From: Chitinophagaceae bacterium
GTDB lineage: Bacteria; Bacteroidota; Bacteroidia; Chitinophagales; Chitinophagaceae
Length of the DNA: 64,000 nucleotides
Reading direction: 5' to 3'
Assembly: GCA_019638595.1 (NCBI GenBank)
Contig: JAHBTJ010000002.1
Span: forward strand, 124,001-188,000
In this document: positions 25,439-33,470 of the stretch, piece after piece
Layout of the letters: the number at the start of each line of letters is the position of its first letter
How positions within the stretch are numbered: the first letter of the stretch is position 1
Notes under the pieces: model-generated
The model's input: the letters and a program-made list of their open reading frames with translations, nothing else
Told to the model about the DNA's origin: nothing
Database searches by the model: none
Made by a program: the position numbers and the translations under genes

Positions 25439-26404
25439 ATGGCAAATGCAAAAACGCAAAATCATTCTACATCTGCAATTACATCAACCGGAGATTTACA
25501 ACAGCCCGATAATACTATTGAGCCGGGGTCCGGCATTCAGCTTGGCATGCATACCGATAACTGGCGTGTGCTCAGCGGCTCTTTTGAACATGCTGTTGAC
25601 TCTGCTGTAGAGAATAAACTCCGGTTTATTGAGTTTGGCGTTACAGACGGACAAAACTTCATTCAGGGGCTGGGTTACGATCCGTCTCAACCGGTAGATA
25701 TTGATGAGATGCAGTTAAAACGATCACTTGACAAACAGGGCATCAGGGTTTCGCAGATTGATTGCGGGTATCCCCTTACCGGGCAAAAGGGCGCCGTGTA
25801 TGGCGTGCCCTACGTATGGCGTGGTATCCGTATGGCTCACCTGCTTGGCTGTCCGTATGTTGACAGTACTGATGGCGCCAGTAAGCCCGTAGGGTGGAGC
25901 GATCAACAGACCATCGAGCAATGGAAGCTGAACATCCGCCTGGTATTGGAACGTGCGGAAAGCTTTAAAGTGGGTATTAACCTTGAGCCGCACGGCCCGT
26001 TCACTAACAACCTCGAATTGATCGTGAGCATCCTCGAAGAATTTGATTCACCCTGGTTGGGAGTAAATTTTGATACAGGCAATGCGTTTATTGCAGGTCA
26101 CGATCCGCTTACCTATCTTAAAGCAATACGCCCCTGGCTGAAGCATGTACATTGTAAAGATGTTCCAAAAGAGATGGCTGAAGCCAGCCGGGGAGAAGAA
26201 ACCGGTATTGCTTCATCGGAAGTGTCTATTGGAAAAGGAGCCAATGCCCCCAACATACAGGCCTGCATACAATACCTGGCTGACACAAAATGGGATGGGG
26301 TGTTCTCGATTGAAACGCTCGGTACTCCCGGCAATATCAGGGAAAGTGTTTCCTGGCTAAGATCGGTGATTGCGGATGCTGCATTAAATGCCGGGAAAAA
26401 ATGA
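25439..26404 (+). CDS. Sugar phosphate isomerase/epimerase family protein (AP endonuclease 2-like TIM barrel)
   Basis: A 321-residue TIM-barrel protein of the xylose isomerase-like family. The metal-site residues are placed as expected: Glu in INLEPHGPFTNN (about 180-191), Asp in GVNFDTGNAF, His-x-His in HVHCKDVPK, and Glu in FSIETLG. The first 30 residues are polar and Ser/Thr/Gln-rich with no signal peptide, so it is probably cytoplasmic. Members isomerise or epimerise sugars, keto-sugars or inositols. It shares an ATGA overlap (26401-26404) with the next gene, which shows translational coupling to the dehydrogenase-like protein and supports a joint role in sugar oxidation. Confidence 0.88.
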   Translation: MANAKTQNHSTSAITSTGDLQQPDNTIEPGSGIQLGMHTDNWRVLSGSFEHAVDSAVENKLRFIEFGVTDGQNFIQGLGYDPSQPVDIDEMQLKRSLDKQGIRVSQIDCGYPLTGQKGAVYGVPYVWRGIRMAHLLGCPYVDSTDGASKPVGWSDQQTIEQWKLNIRLVLERAESFKVGINLEPHGPFTNNLELIVSILEEFDSPWLGVNFDTGNAFIAGHDPLTYLKAIRPWLKHVHCKDVPKEMAEASRGEETGIASSEVSIGKGANAPNIQACIQYLADTKWDGVFSIETLGTPGNIRESVSWLRSVIADAALNAGKK

Positions 26405-29385
26405 ATATGGTGAAGCGTTTCAATGCCAGGTACCTGTGGCTGGCGATTGTGGCAGTATTTGCCGGTATGCTTTGGCTTATGCTGGAAGACAGAGGCGAAG
26501 AGATCCCGAAACTGCCACGGAATGAAATTGAGAGTACACTCATCACCGGGGATCGTTTAAATGTTACACTGATAGCAAAAGAGCCTGATGTCATTAACCC
26601 TATGACGATGTGTGTTGACCGGAGCGGCGCTATCTACGTGAGTGAGTCTTTTACGTACCGTTATGGACTGGAAGGGTCTCCCGCAAAAGATTCGCTAACG
26701 CTCAATCCAATCAAAAGGATAGAGCTTGACCCACACGGCAAGCCTGTAAAGGTGACCATAGTGGCGCAGGGTTTTGCCAACCCGGTAATGGGAATTGATA
26801 TATACAGGAATAAATTGTATGCTACATGCCTCAACGAGCTGTTTGCAATGGATATAGGTGCGGATGGACAGCTTTCCAATAAAACGGTATTGGTAAAAGA
26901 TTCGGCTAAGCCCTGGAATCCTTTTGGGATGTACCGGGTAGCAGTGGGACCCGATGCTAAGTTGTGGCTGGCTATTGCTGATCATCCCGACAGCAAACCC
27001 GTCACACTTACGGGGTCAGACGGATCGAGGTTGCAGCTACGCGGACAGAGCGGTGGTTTTGTACGTTGTAATATTGATGGCTCTGCCCTGGAACTGGTAG
27101 TGCAGGGGTTTCGTGCGCCCTTCGCTTTCGACTTTGATCCATGGGGACATTTATGGGCGATATCCAACGGAGAAAGAAGTCCGAATATTTATGTGGACGT
27201 AATACCCGGTATGGACTATGGCTATCATTCCCGTAATGTGTCTTATGGATGGTTAGCCGGGAAGACCAGTCTTGCTCCGCCGGTTACGGAAATGGGATCC
27301 GGGGCCAACACGGTGGCTGTTCATTATTATGGTTCAATGTTTCCACCTGATTACTGGGGCAGCATCCTTGTGGCCAATTGGGGTAGTCACGGCGCTTTTC
27401 CCACAAACAGGATAATAAAACAATTTGTACAACAGCAAAAGCCCGTTCCTGATAGTGTAAAGCTGATAGGTGAAGCATACCGGGAAACGGCAGCTATGTT
27501 TTTATCTTCTACAGACTCTTTGTTCAGGCCCGTTGGGATGGCTCTGGCGCCGGATGGGGGGCTTTATCTGGCCGACTGGCATGGACATGATGATGAGAGC
27601 GACACCACGGGCAGAATATTTAAGCTGACTTACATAGGCCGTACCAGCCAACGCAATAAATACGATCCGGGGAAAATTTCGAAGTCAGGGGTTAAACAGT
27701 TGTGTGATCTGTTGGGTAATCATAATAAGTTTATCCGGTTGGATGCACAGGAGGCATTGGTACAATTGGGAGCAAAGGCTATTCTGCCATTGGAACGTCT
27801 TTTAAAAAAAGGGAATGCTTTTGAGGCGGCGAATGCCATCTGGACATTGATGCAACTTAGGGACAGCGCTGCAGTTTCGGCAATGTTTGCAGCATTGCAG
27901 CATAAGGACGCCCGGGTAAGGGCAATGGCCCTACGGCAGTTACGGCAAGCGGCAGGGCAGCCAATTGGAAGATCGCTGCCTTTTGCAGTGACTGACAGCA
28001 ACAGCGGATGGCATGCCCGGCCTTTACTGAATCCGGAGAAGCTTGCAGCGCTCGCTGCTCCGATGTTCCTCGACCCTGACCCGGAAGTAAGGATAGAAGC
28101 AGCGCTTTCTCAATATACAACTGCTGATATCACCAGGGGGTTAATGGCCGCTTTGAGCATCGCCGGCAGCAAAAGATCTCGTTACCAGATAGGCTTTGAA
28201 TTAGGCCGGTATGGCGATTCTGCAACCCTGCTACGGTTGTACGACACAACCGACCCTGCCAAATACCGGGTTGCATTAATAGCAGCGCAGACTGCGGTGA
28301 ATGAAAAGACGCCATTGGCTAAAGCAGTAAGCGGATGGGATCTTTCGAAGGATGAAAATATGGCAAAGGATCTTGTTGCGCAGATAGAAGCAGGCAAAGT
28401 GCAGCCCCGTGAGGCTGCCGAAAGGTTAATGGCATTGGAATGGCTGGAAGAATACCCCCGGGTTCCCAATTCATCACTTACGGCCTTCCTGACGGATTGT
28501 TTGCGGGATGATGACTATCTTGTAAAAGAAACAACATTACAGGTGCTGCGGCAGCGTTTGTTACAGGTTAAAGAGATTGAAGAAGCCGTTCGCAGTATCA
28601 TGCGTCAGCCAAAGGATTCTTTATACCCATTTATGCCGGTAGAAGCGATGTATACTGTCGGCTCTTTCACAGACCCGGGACCTGTTGCTGACTGGCTGGA
28701 AAAGATCAGAGATACGTCCGGAAAGAAGGTAATAGAAATATTGAGAGCGCTTCGCGAGCAGCCGCGGGATACTGTTTTCATCAATAACCTGTGGCCGTAT
28801 GCCCTGGAGGTTTCACAACGAAATTCAGCCCTGAGCGAAGAATGCTGGGTTACCTTCAAAAAGATTGGTTTGGAAGCCGGAAGGTTATCGAAGTTATCCC
28901 AGCCGCCGGCCAGGCCTGCAAATAAAGCCGAGTTAATGAAAAAAATAATGTCAGGTCTGCCAGGTGCGTCGGCCAGACGTGGTAAATGGACCTTTAACTC
29001 ATCCTGCGTTTCCTGCCATTCAACAAAGGCGGATGAAGGAGTATTTCGTTTAGGGCCGAACCTGTCCGATATCGGTTCGTCTTCGCAACCTGAATACCTT
29101 ATCGAATCGGTATTGGAACCTAATAAGGTATTGAAAACAGGTTACCAGATGGAAACAATAGAAACGAAAGACGGGAAACTATATTACGGGCAGGTTGAGA
29201 CCCTGGGTGAAAACATTCTGATCCGTCGCATCGGAGAGTCAACTGTAACCCTGTCAATGGAACAGATCAAAAAAAGGAACACCAGCCATATATCACCGAT
29301 GCCGGACGGGCTGTACGATGGGATGACGATTAAAGAGCTTGCCGACCTCACTGCCTACCTTATTTCACTGAAAGGAGGCAACTAA
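26401..29385 (+). CDS. Membrane-anchored dehydrogenase-like propeller protein with HEAT repeats and a cytochrome c domain
   Basis: A 994-residue protein with an N-terminal membrane anchor (YLWLAIVAVFAGMLWLML, about 12-29). Residues 45-420 form a beta-propeller of the putative membrane-bound dehydrogenase type (related in look to glucose/sorbosone dehydrogenases), with VDRSGAIYVSESFTYRYG and ALAPDGGLYLADWHGHDD. Residues about 425-830 are HEAT-like helical repeats (AQEALVQLGAKAILPLERLL). The last 150 residues are a c-type cytochrome domain with the haem motif C869-V-S-C872-H873 and LGPNLSDIG. This architecture is common in Planctomycetes and Bacteroidota and is expected to pass electrons from a periplasmic oxidation; the substrate is unknown. 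The ATG overlaps the isomerase stop; ATG 26407 is an alternative start. Confidence 0.9.
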   Translation: MNMVKRFNARYLWLAIVAVFAGMLWLMLEDRGEEIPKLPRNEIESTLITGDRLNVTLIAKEPDVINPMTMCVDRSGAIYVSESFTYRYGLEGSPAKDSLTLNPIKRIELDPHGKPVKVTIVAQGFANPVMGIDIYRNKLYATCLNELFAMDIGADGQLSNKTVLVKDSAKPWNPFGMYRVAVGPDAKLWLAIADHPDSKPVTLTGSDGSRLQLRGQSGGFVRCNIDGSALELVVQGFRAPFAFDFDPWGHLWAISNGERSPNIYVDVIPGMDYGYHSRNVSYGWLAGKTSLAPPVTEMGSGANTVAVHYYGSMFPPDYWGSILVANWGSHGAFPTNRIIKQFVQQQKPVPDSVKLIGEAYRETAAMFLSSTDSLFRPVGMALAPDGGLYLADWHGHDDESDTTGRIFKLTYIGRTSQRNKYDPGKISKSGVKQLCDLLGNHNKFIRLDAQEALVQLGAKAILPLERLLKKGNAFEAANAIWTLMQLRDSAAVSAMFAALQHKDARVRAMALRQLRQAAGQPIGRSLPFAVTDSNSGWHARPLLNPEKLAALAAPMFLDPDPEVRIEAALSQYTTADITRGLMAALSIAGSKRSRYQIGFELGRYGDSATLLRLYDTTDPAKYRVALIAAQTAVNEKTPLAKAVSGWDLSKDENMAKDLVAQIEAGKVQPREAAERLMALEWLEEYPRVPNSSLTAFLTDCLRDDDYLVKETTLQVLRQRLLQVKEIEEAVRSIMRQPKDSLYPFMPVEAMYTVGSFTDPGPVADWLEKIRDTSGKKVIEILRALREQPRDTVFINNLWPYALEVSQRNSALSEECWVTFKKIGLEAGRLSKLSQPPARPANKAELMKKIMSGLPGASARRGKWTFNSSCVSCHSTKADEGVFRLGPNLSDIGSSSQPEYLIESVLEPNKVLKTGYQMETIETKDGKLYYGQVETLGENILIRRIGESTVTLSMEQIKKRNTSHISPMPDGLYDGMTIKELADLTAYLISLKGGN

Positions 29386-29396
29386 AAAACAGAAAT

Positions 29397-30215
29397 ATGA
29401 CAAGCATGCATAGCAGCCTTCTCCCTCGTGTGCGGGACACCCGGATTGATGGCCAAAAGCGCCGGTACAGCCGTTTGCGTTCCACCGTACCCTGGGTAAT
29501 TCTGATCGTGGTTGTTCTGTGCGGGCTTTCTAAAGCAAAGCCTGCCAGTTCCATTCGCGTACTTATTGTTACCGGAACGGATATTGAAGCGCACAATTGG
29601 AGAGAGACCACTATTGCTGCAATGGAGGAGCTAAGCAAAGATCCGAGGATCAAAGCAGATACACTCACAGATATCTACAAGTTGGGTTTGACGGATCTTA
29701 GCCGTTATGATGTTTTATATCTCAACTTCAACAACTGGGGGAAGCCTGACCCAGATGCGCAGGCTGAAAATAATTTGAAGCAGTATGTTGCCAGGGGAGG
29801 TGGACTGGTGGTGGTACATTTTGCTTCGGGTTCGTTCGAAACCTGGCCTGAATATGTTAAACTGGCGGGCAAAGTATGGGACCGGAAAAATACACATGAC
29901 CCCAGAGGGGCGTTTAAGGTAGAGATTGCAGACAGCCTGCATCCTATTACAAAAGGAATGACTTCTTATGATACAGATGATGAGTTATATATCTGTCTTA
30001 CAGGTAATGAACCTGTTCATCTGTTAGCCAGGGCCAAGTCTGTTGTTACCGGGAAATATCATCCCATGGCATTTACACTTGCCTATAAAAAAGGCCGGAT
30101 ATTCCATACTGCCCTGGGGCACGACGCGAGGGCCATACATGTGGCAGGAACTGCTGAACTGATCCGGAGAGGGGTGGCCTGGGCGGCTGGCAGACCGGTG
30201 ACGCCTGCTGGATGA
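29397..30215 (+). CDS. ThuA-like domain protein
   Basis: A 272-residue protein of the ThuA family (class I glutamine amidotransferase-like fold), often found with keto-sugar and trehalose metabolism in Bacteroidota. After a basic N-terminus a hydrophobic stretch (VPWVILIVVVLCGLSKA, about 34-50) looks like a signal peptide or anchor, then VRVLIVTGTDIEAHNW-like start of the domain (here IRVLIVTGTD), ARGGGLVVVHFASGSFE, HDPRGAFKVEIADSLHPIT and GRIFHTALGHDARAI. It lies 11 nt after the dehydrogenase-like gene and closes the operon. The enzymatic role of ThuA proteins is still unclear. Confidence 0.9.
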   Translation: MTSMHSSLLPRVRDTRIDGQKRRYSRLRSTVPWVILIVVVLCGLSKAKPASSIRVLIVTGTDIEAHNWRETTIAAMEELSKDPRIKADTLTDIYKLGLTDLSRYDVLYLNFNNWGKPDPDAQAENNLKQYVARGGGLVVVHFASGSFETWPEYVKLAGKVWDRKNTHDPRGAFKVEIADSLHPITKGMTSYDTDDELYICLTGNEPVHLLARAKSVVTGKYHPMAFTLAYKKGRIFHTALGHDARAIHVAGTAELIRRGVAWAAGRPVTPAG

Positions 30216-30246
30216 AAAGAAAACAGAAGAAAGCAGAACGTTCTGG

Positions 30247-30362
30247 TGAATATATGGTTTATGTTTTTTGTTTAGAGACCATACACACGAAACTTCAAAC
30301 TATACACACGAAACTTGTAACCGGCAACAGCCATCAAATCTCGAATCTCAAATTTCAAATCT
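30247..30362 (+). repeat. Degenerate intergenic repeat after the ThuA gene
   Basis: Contains TATGGTTTATGTTTTTTG-like words, a perfect 15-bp direct repeat (ATACACACGAAACTT at 30281-30295 and 30302-30316) and a tail of AATCTCAAATTTCAAATC words. It matches the modules at 18127-18325 and 35355-35555 in order. It fills the space between two converging genes. Confidence 0.6.
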
Positions 30363-30364
30363 TC

Positions 30365-33304
30365 TTACCTGGTCAGTGCCTTATAAATAGCGTCCTGTAT
30401 ATTACCTCTTACGCTTAATTGCGATAGTATGGGGCTGTTGCCATCGGGGTTTACACGATTGCTCAGGAAAATATAGGTGAGGTTATATACGGGATCAACC
30501 CAAACACAGGTGCCGGTAAAGCCCGTATGACCAAATGTTTGCTGGGAGGCGCTCCTGCAGGGATAAGGATCTTTGCTGCTGCGGTTGTCGTCCATGGGGC
30601 GGTCGAACCCAAGCGCGCGCCGGCTGATCTTACTTCGTTTAACCGTAAACGTTTTAATGGTTTCGGGCGAAAAGAAATAGTATCCGTTGTATCTTCCGCC
30701 ATCCAGCATCATCTGCATCATTACCGACAGGTCGTAGGCGTTGCTGAACAGCCCCGCGTGCCCTGCCACACCGCCAAACATAGCAGCGCCCGGGTCGTGC
30801 ACATCTCCCCGGATCAGTTGCCTGCGGAAAATTTTTTCATTTTCGGTGGGCGCTATGCGGCTGAGCGGAAAACGTTTTAGCGGTGAAAAACCCGCGTTGC
30901 TCAACCCAAGCTTGCGGTAAATTTCTTTTTGTATGTATTCATCCAGCGGCATGCCAGATACGGCTTCCACGATCTTCCCGAGAAAAATGAAATCATTATC
31001 GCTGTAAATGTATTTGTTAAGTGGTCCTACATCGCTCTGTAATATCCTTTTATAGATCGTATCCTGCCAGGCGGTACGCATATACATGCTGTCGGCCACC
31101 CGTATATTATATGCGGCAGATGGGTCTTGTTCGTAATAGCCGGGCAGCGGAACGCCTGTGGCGGTATCAATGGTTTCTTTGTAAAACGGGATGAATGCTT
31201 TCAGTCCTGCCTGGTGCAGCAGTATATCCTCTATTTTTAATTTCTGCTTATTAGTGCCTTTTACCCAGGGCAGGTAATCGCCCAGGGTTTTATTCAGGTC
31301 TATTTTCCCCTGGTCGTACAGCCGCATTACCGATAAGGTTGTAGCGCATATTTTAGTAACGGAGGCCATATCGTACAGGGTCTCGATGTTTACTTTTTCT
31401 GTGCTGTCGTAAGTATAATACCCGTATGATTTGTAGAATGCTATCTTTCCATCTTTCACGGCCATTACCGTCATACCGGGAGCCGCGTGTTGTTGAATGG
31501 CATTGTTTGCAATAGAATCAACCGCTTTAAATTTTTCAGCGATCATATCGGTTACAGGGGTATATGCCACAGCAGCCGGGAGCGTTTCTATGCCGGCGCC
31601 AGAGGGAAGCGCATCACAAACGGTAACGGGCAGTTTCCCTTTGGTAGCAATAGCCCCTTTCAGCACATCGGCTGCCGCTTTTTGAGTAATAGCGTCATCT
31701 TCGTAACACGCTACCATATTTCGAGCATCGCAGAAATTTTTAATGGCGTACGGGTTACCGAAAACAAAAGTAACGGCAGCCGGTAGCGCCTGCACCTGCT
31801 GTAATAATTGTATTGCCGCAGCGCTGATGCCAAAATTATTGGCAGGAAAACGGTTGTAAGCGTGTACGCCTATTACTACTACATCGTACCTGGTTTGCAA
31901 AAGCGCTGCCAGGGTAGCAATGCGGCCGGCATCTTCCTTATAGCTGAAATAAAAAGCGTCGGCATTGTAATTGGTTCTCATTTGCCGGGCAAATGCATTG
32001 TCGTTGCTTATGCCAATACCCAGGTAAGCTACTTTTTGCGCTTTGTCTGAAGCTTTATTAACCTGCCCCGGGATAAGCGGGATGATATTATCATCATTAC
32101 GGAGACCGGTAAGCGCATTTTTCGCAATGGACTTCCTGATGTCATCGCTTTTTGCGTTCAGGCTTTCGGTAAGATTTTTTGTGTTGACCGGCTGCCAGTT
32201 GCCAAGCCCGTAATTGTATTTAGCAAGCAGTACCTTTTTTACACTGGCATTTACCTGGCCCCAGCTCAGGTCTTTTTTACGAATTGCCTTTTTTATTTCT
32301 TCTATGCTGCCGGGAATATCGCCGGGCAAACAAAGCATATCATTGCCTGCGATCAAAGATTCCGCAGAAGCTTTCCCATCCGGGAAAAATTTTTTTACCC
32401 CCTGCATTTCCAGCGCATCGGTAAAAGTAAGCCCGGTGTAGCCCAGCTCATTGCGCAACAGCCCGGTTACATTGTTTTTTGAAATGGAAGTAGCGCGGTT
32501 GGTGGTATTGTCGATAGCCGGAATAAAAAGATGCGCGATCATAACGCTGCCAACACCGGCTTTGAACATTTCCCGGAACGGATATAATTCTAAAGAGTCC
32601 AGTTGTTCACGGCTTTTGCTGATCACCGGAAGATCGTAATGCGAGTCTACCGCCACATCTCCATGCCCCGGAAAATGTTTGGCACAAGCCATTACACCGG
32701 CATCCTGCATGCCTTTCATATACTGTACTCCCAGTTCCGCTACCCGGTATTTATTCTCTCCAAAAGAACGATCGTTGATCACAGGATTGGCAGGGTTGTT
32801 ATTCACATCTACTACAGGTGCGTAATTTACCTGTATGCCTTCCCTGCGGCATTGCTCTCCCACCCATTTGCCGTAATCATATATGAGTTTTGGATCCTGC
32901 ACAGCACCCATCATCATTTGCCGGGGCAGGGATATTACACTGTCCATACGCATGCCCAGCCCGTTCTCTCCATCTATGCATACCAGCAAGGGTGTTTTTG
33001 CCGCTGCCTGCATTTGGTTAATGTAGTTGGCCTGTGTAACCGGGCCGCCCTGGAAAAGACAGATACCGCCAATATTGTATTTGTTGATAGCCTCCAGTAC
33101 TTCCTTATCATAAAAGGTTACTTTCCTGGTAGCAGCGTTGACAGAAGACATACGGACTACCATCAACTGCGCGATCTTTTCATCGTCGTTTAATGTGGTA
33201 AACACGCTGTCTACCCATTGCTGTGCAGCCAGTTGCCCCGGGTGCTGGGAAAAAGAGCTGACAGAAGCTGTAATACAACAAAAAAGAAAAATAAAATACT
33301 TCAT
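30365..33304 (-). CDS. GH3 beta-N-acetylglucosaminidase fused to a beta-lactamase-fold serine hydrolase
   Basis: From the ATG at 33304 the protein has 979 residues with a signal peptide (MKYFIFLFCCITASVSSFSQ); a longer frame to 33367 would bury it and is rejected. Residues about 30-370 are a GH3 domain of the NagZ type: KHFPGHGDVAVDSH carries the His/Asp pair of N-acetylglucosaminidases, and FTDALEM holds the nucleophile Asp. A GH3 C-terminal-like region follows to about 560. From about 590 to the end lies a class C beta-lactamase/esterase domain with S648-x-x-K651 (ASVTK), YSDND and HTGFTG. This fusion occurs in Bacteroidota and fits cell-wall or amino-sugar turnover in the periplasm. The end is 2 nt from the repeat following ThuA. 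Confidence 0.93.
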   Translation of the reverse strand: MKYFIFLFCCITASVSSFSQHPGQLAAQQWVDSVFTTLNDDEKIAQLMVVRMSSVNAATRKVTFYDKEVLEAINKYNIGGICLFQGGPVTQANYINQMQAAAKTPLLVCIDGENGLGMRMDSVISLPRQMMMGAVQDPKLIYDYGKWVGEQCRREGIQVNYAPVVDVNNNPANPVINDRSFGENKYRVAELGVQYMKGMQDAGVMACAKHFPGHGDVAVDSHYDLPVISKSREQLDSLELYPFREMFKAGVGSVMIAHLFIPAIDNTTNRATSISKNNVTGLLRNELGYTGLTFTDALEMQGVKKFFPDGKASAESLIAGNDMLCLPGDIPGSIEEIKKAIRKKDLSWGQVNASVKKVLLAKYNYGLGNWQPVNTKNLTESLNAKSDDIRKSIAKNALTGLRNDDNIIPLIPGQVNKASDKAQKVAYLGIGISNDNAFARQMRTNYNADAFYFSYKEDAGRIATLAALLQTRYDVVVIGVHAYNRFPANNFGISAAAIQLLQQVQALPAAVTFVFGNPYAIKNFCDARNMVACYEDDAITQKAAADVLKGAIATKGKLPVTVCDALPSGAGIETLPAAVAYTPVTDMIAEKFKAVDSIANNAIQQHAAPGMTVMAVKDGKIAFYKSYGYYTYDSTEKVNIETLYDMASVTKICATTLSVMRLYDQGKIDLNKTLGDYLPWVKGTNKQKLKIEDILLHQAGLKAFIPFYKETIDTATGVPLPGYYEQDPSAAYNIRVADSMYMRTAWQDTIYKRILQSDVGPLNKYIYSDNDFIFLGKIVEAVSGMPLDEYIQKEIYRKLGLSNAGFSPLKRFPLSRIAPTENEKIFRRQLIRGDVHDPGAAMFGGVAGHAGLFSNAYDLSVMMQMMLDGGRYNGYYFFSPETIKTFTVKRSKISRRALGFDRPMDDNRSSKDPYPCRSASQQTFGHTGFTGTCVWVDPVYNLTYIFLSNRVNPDGNSPILSQLSVRGNIQDAIYKALTR

Positions 33305-33384
33305 AACACAGAAATTAGCCTTAGCAGATGCTCCGGCGAATTTATTATCATTCGGCGGTGAAAGCAAATGAAAGTTAGAAGAGG

Positions 33385-33440
33385 GTTTGTGGTTGGTTGC
33401 AGGTTACAAGTTACAGGTTGCAGGGTTATCGGAACTTCAA
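33385..33440 (-). repeat. Degenerate intergenic repeat before mutL (CCTGTAAC module)
   Basis: Read on the minus strand this contains CCTGCAACCTGTAACTTG and then ACCACAAACCC, the same words as the end of the 18127-18325 element. It is the one copy found in front of a gene rather than after a stop codon. Confidence 0.45.
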
Positions 33441-33453
33441 ACAATAAATCAAC

Positions 33454-33461
33454 TATTTTTG
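33454..33461 (+). promoter_or_regulatory. Candidate -7 element of mutL
   Basis: TATTTTTG matches TAnnTTTG and ends 9 nt before the first ATG of mutL (33471), so the transcript would have a leader of only a few nucleotides. No clear -33 box. Confidence 0.4.
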
Positions 33462-33470
33462 CCGCTAAAT

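Noticed and set aside
30235..30246. Perfect 12-bp palindrome CAGAACGTTCTG after the ThuA gene
   Set aside because: It has no loop, no T run and no second copy in the window; a chance palindrome is likely.
33387..33470. N-terminal extension of MutL from 33387
   Set aside because: The extra 28 residues derive from repeat sequence upstream, and the conserved MutL start is at 33471 or 33474 behind a promoter-like element.
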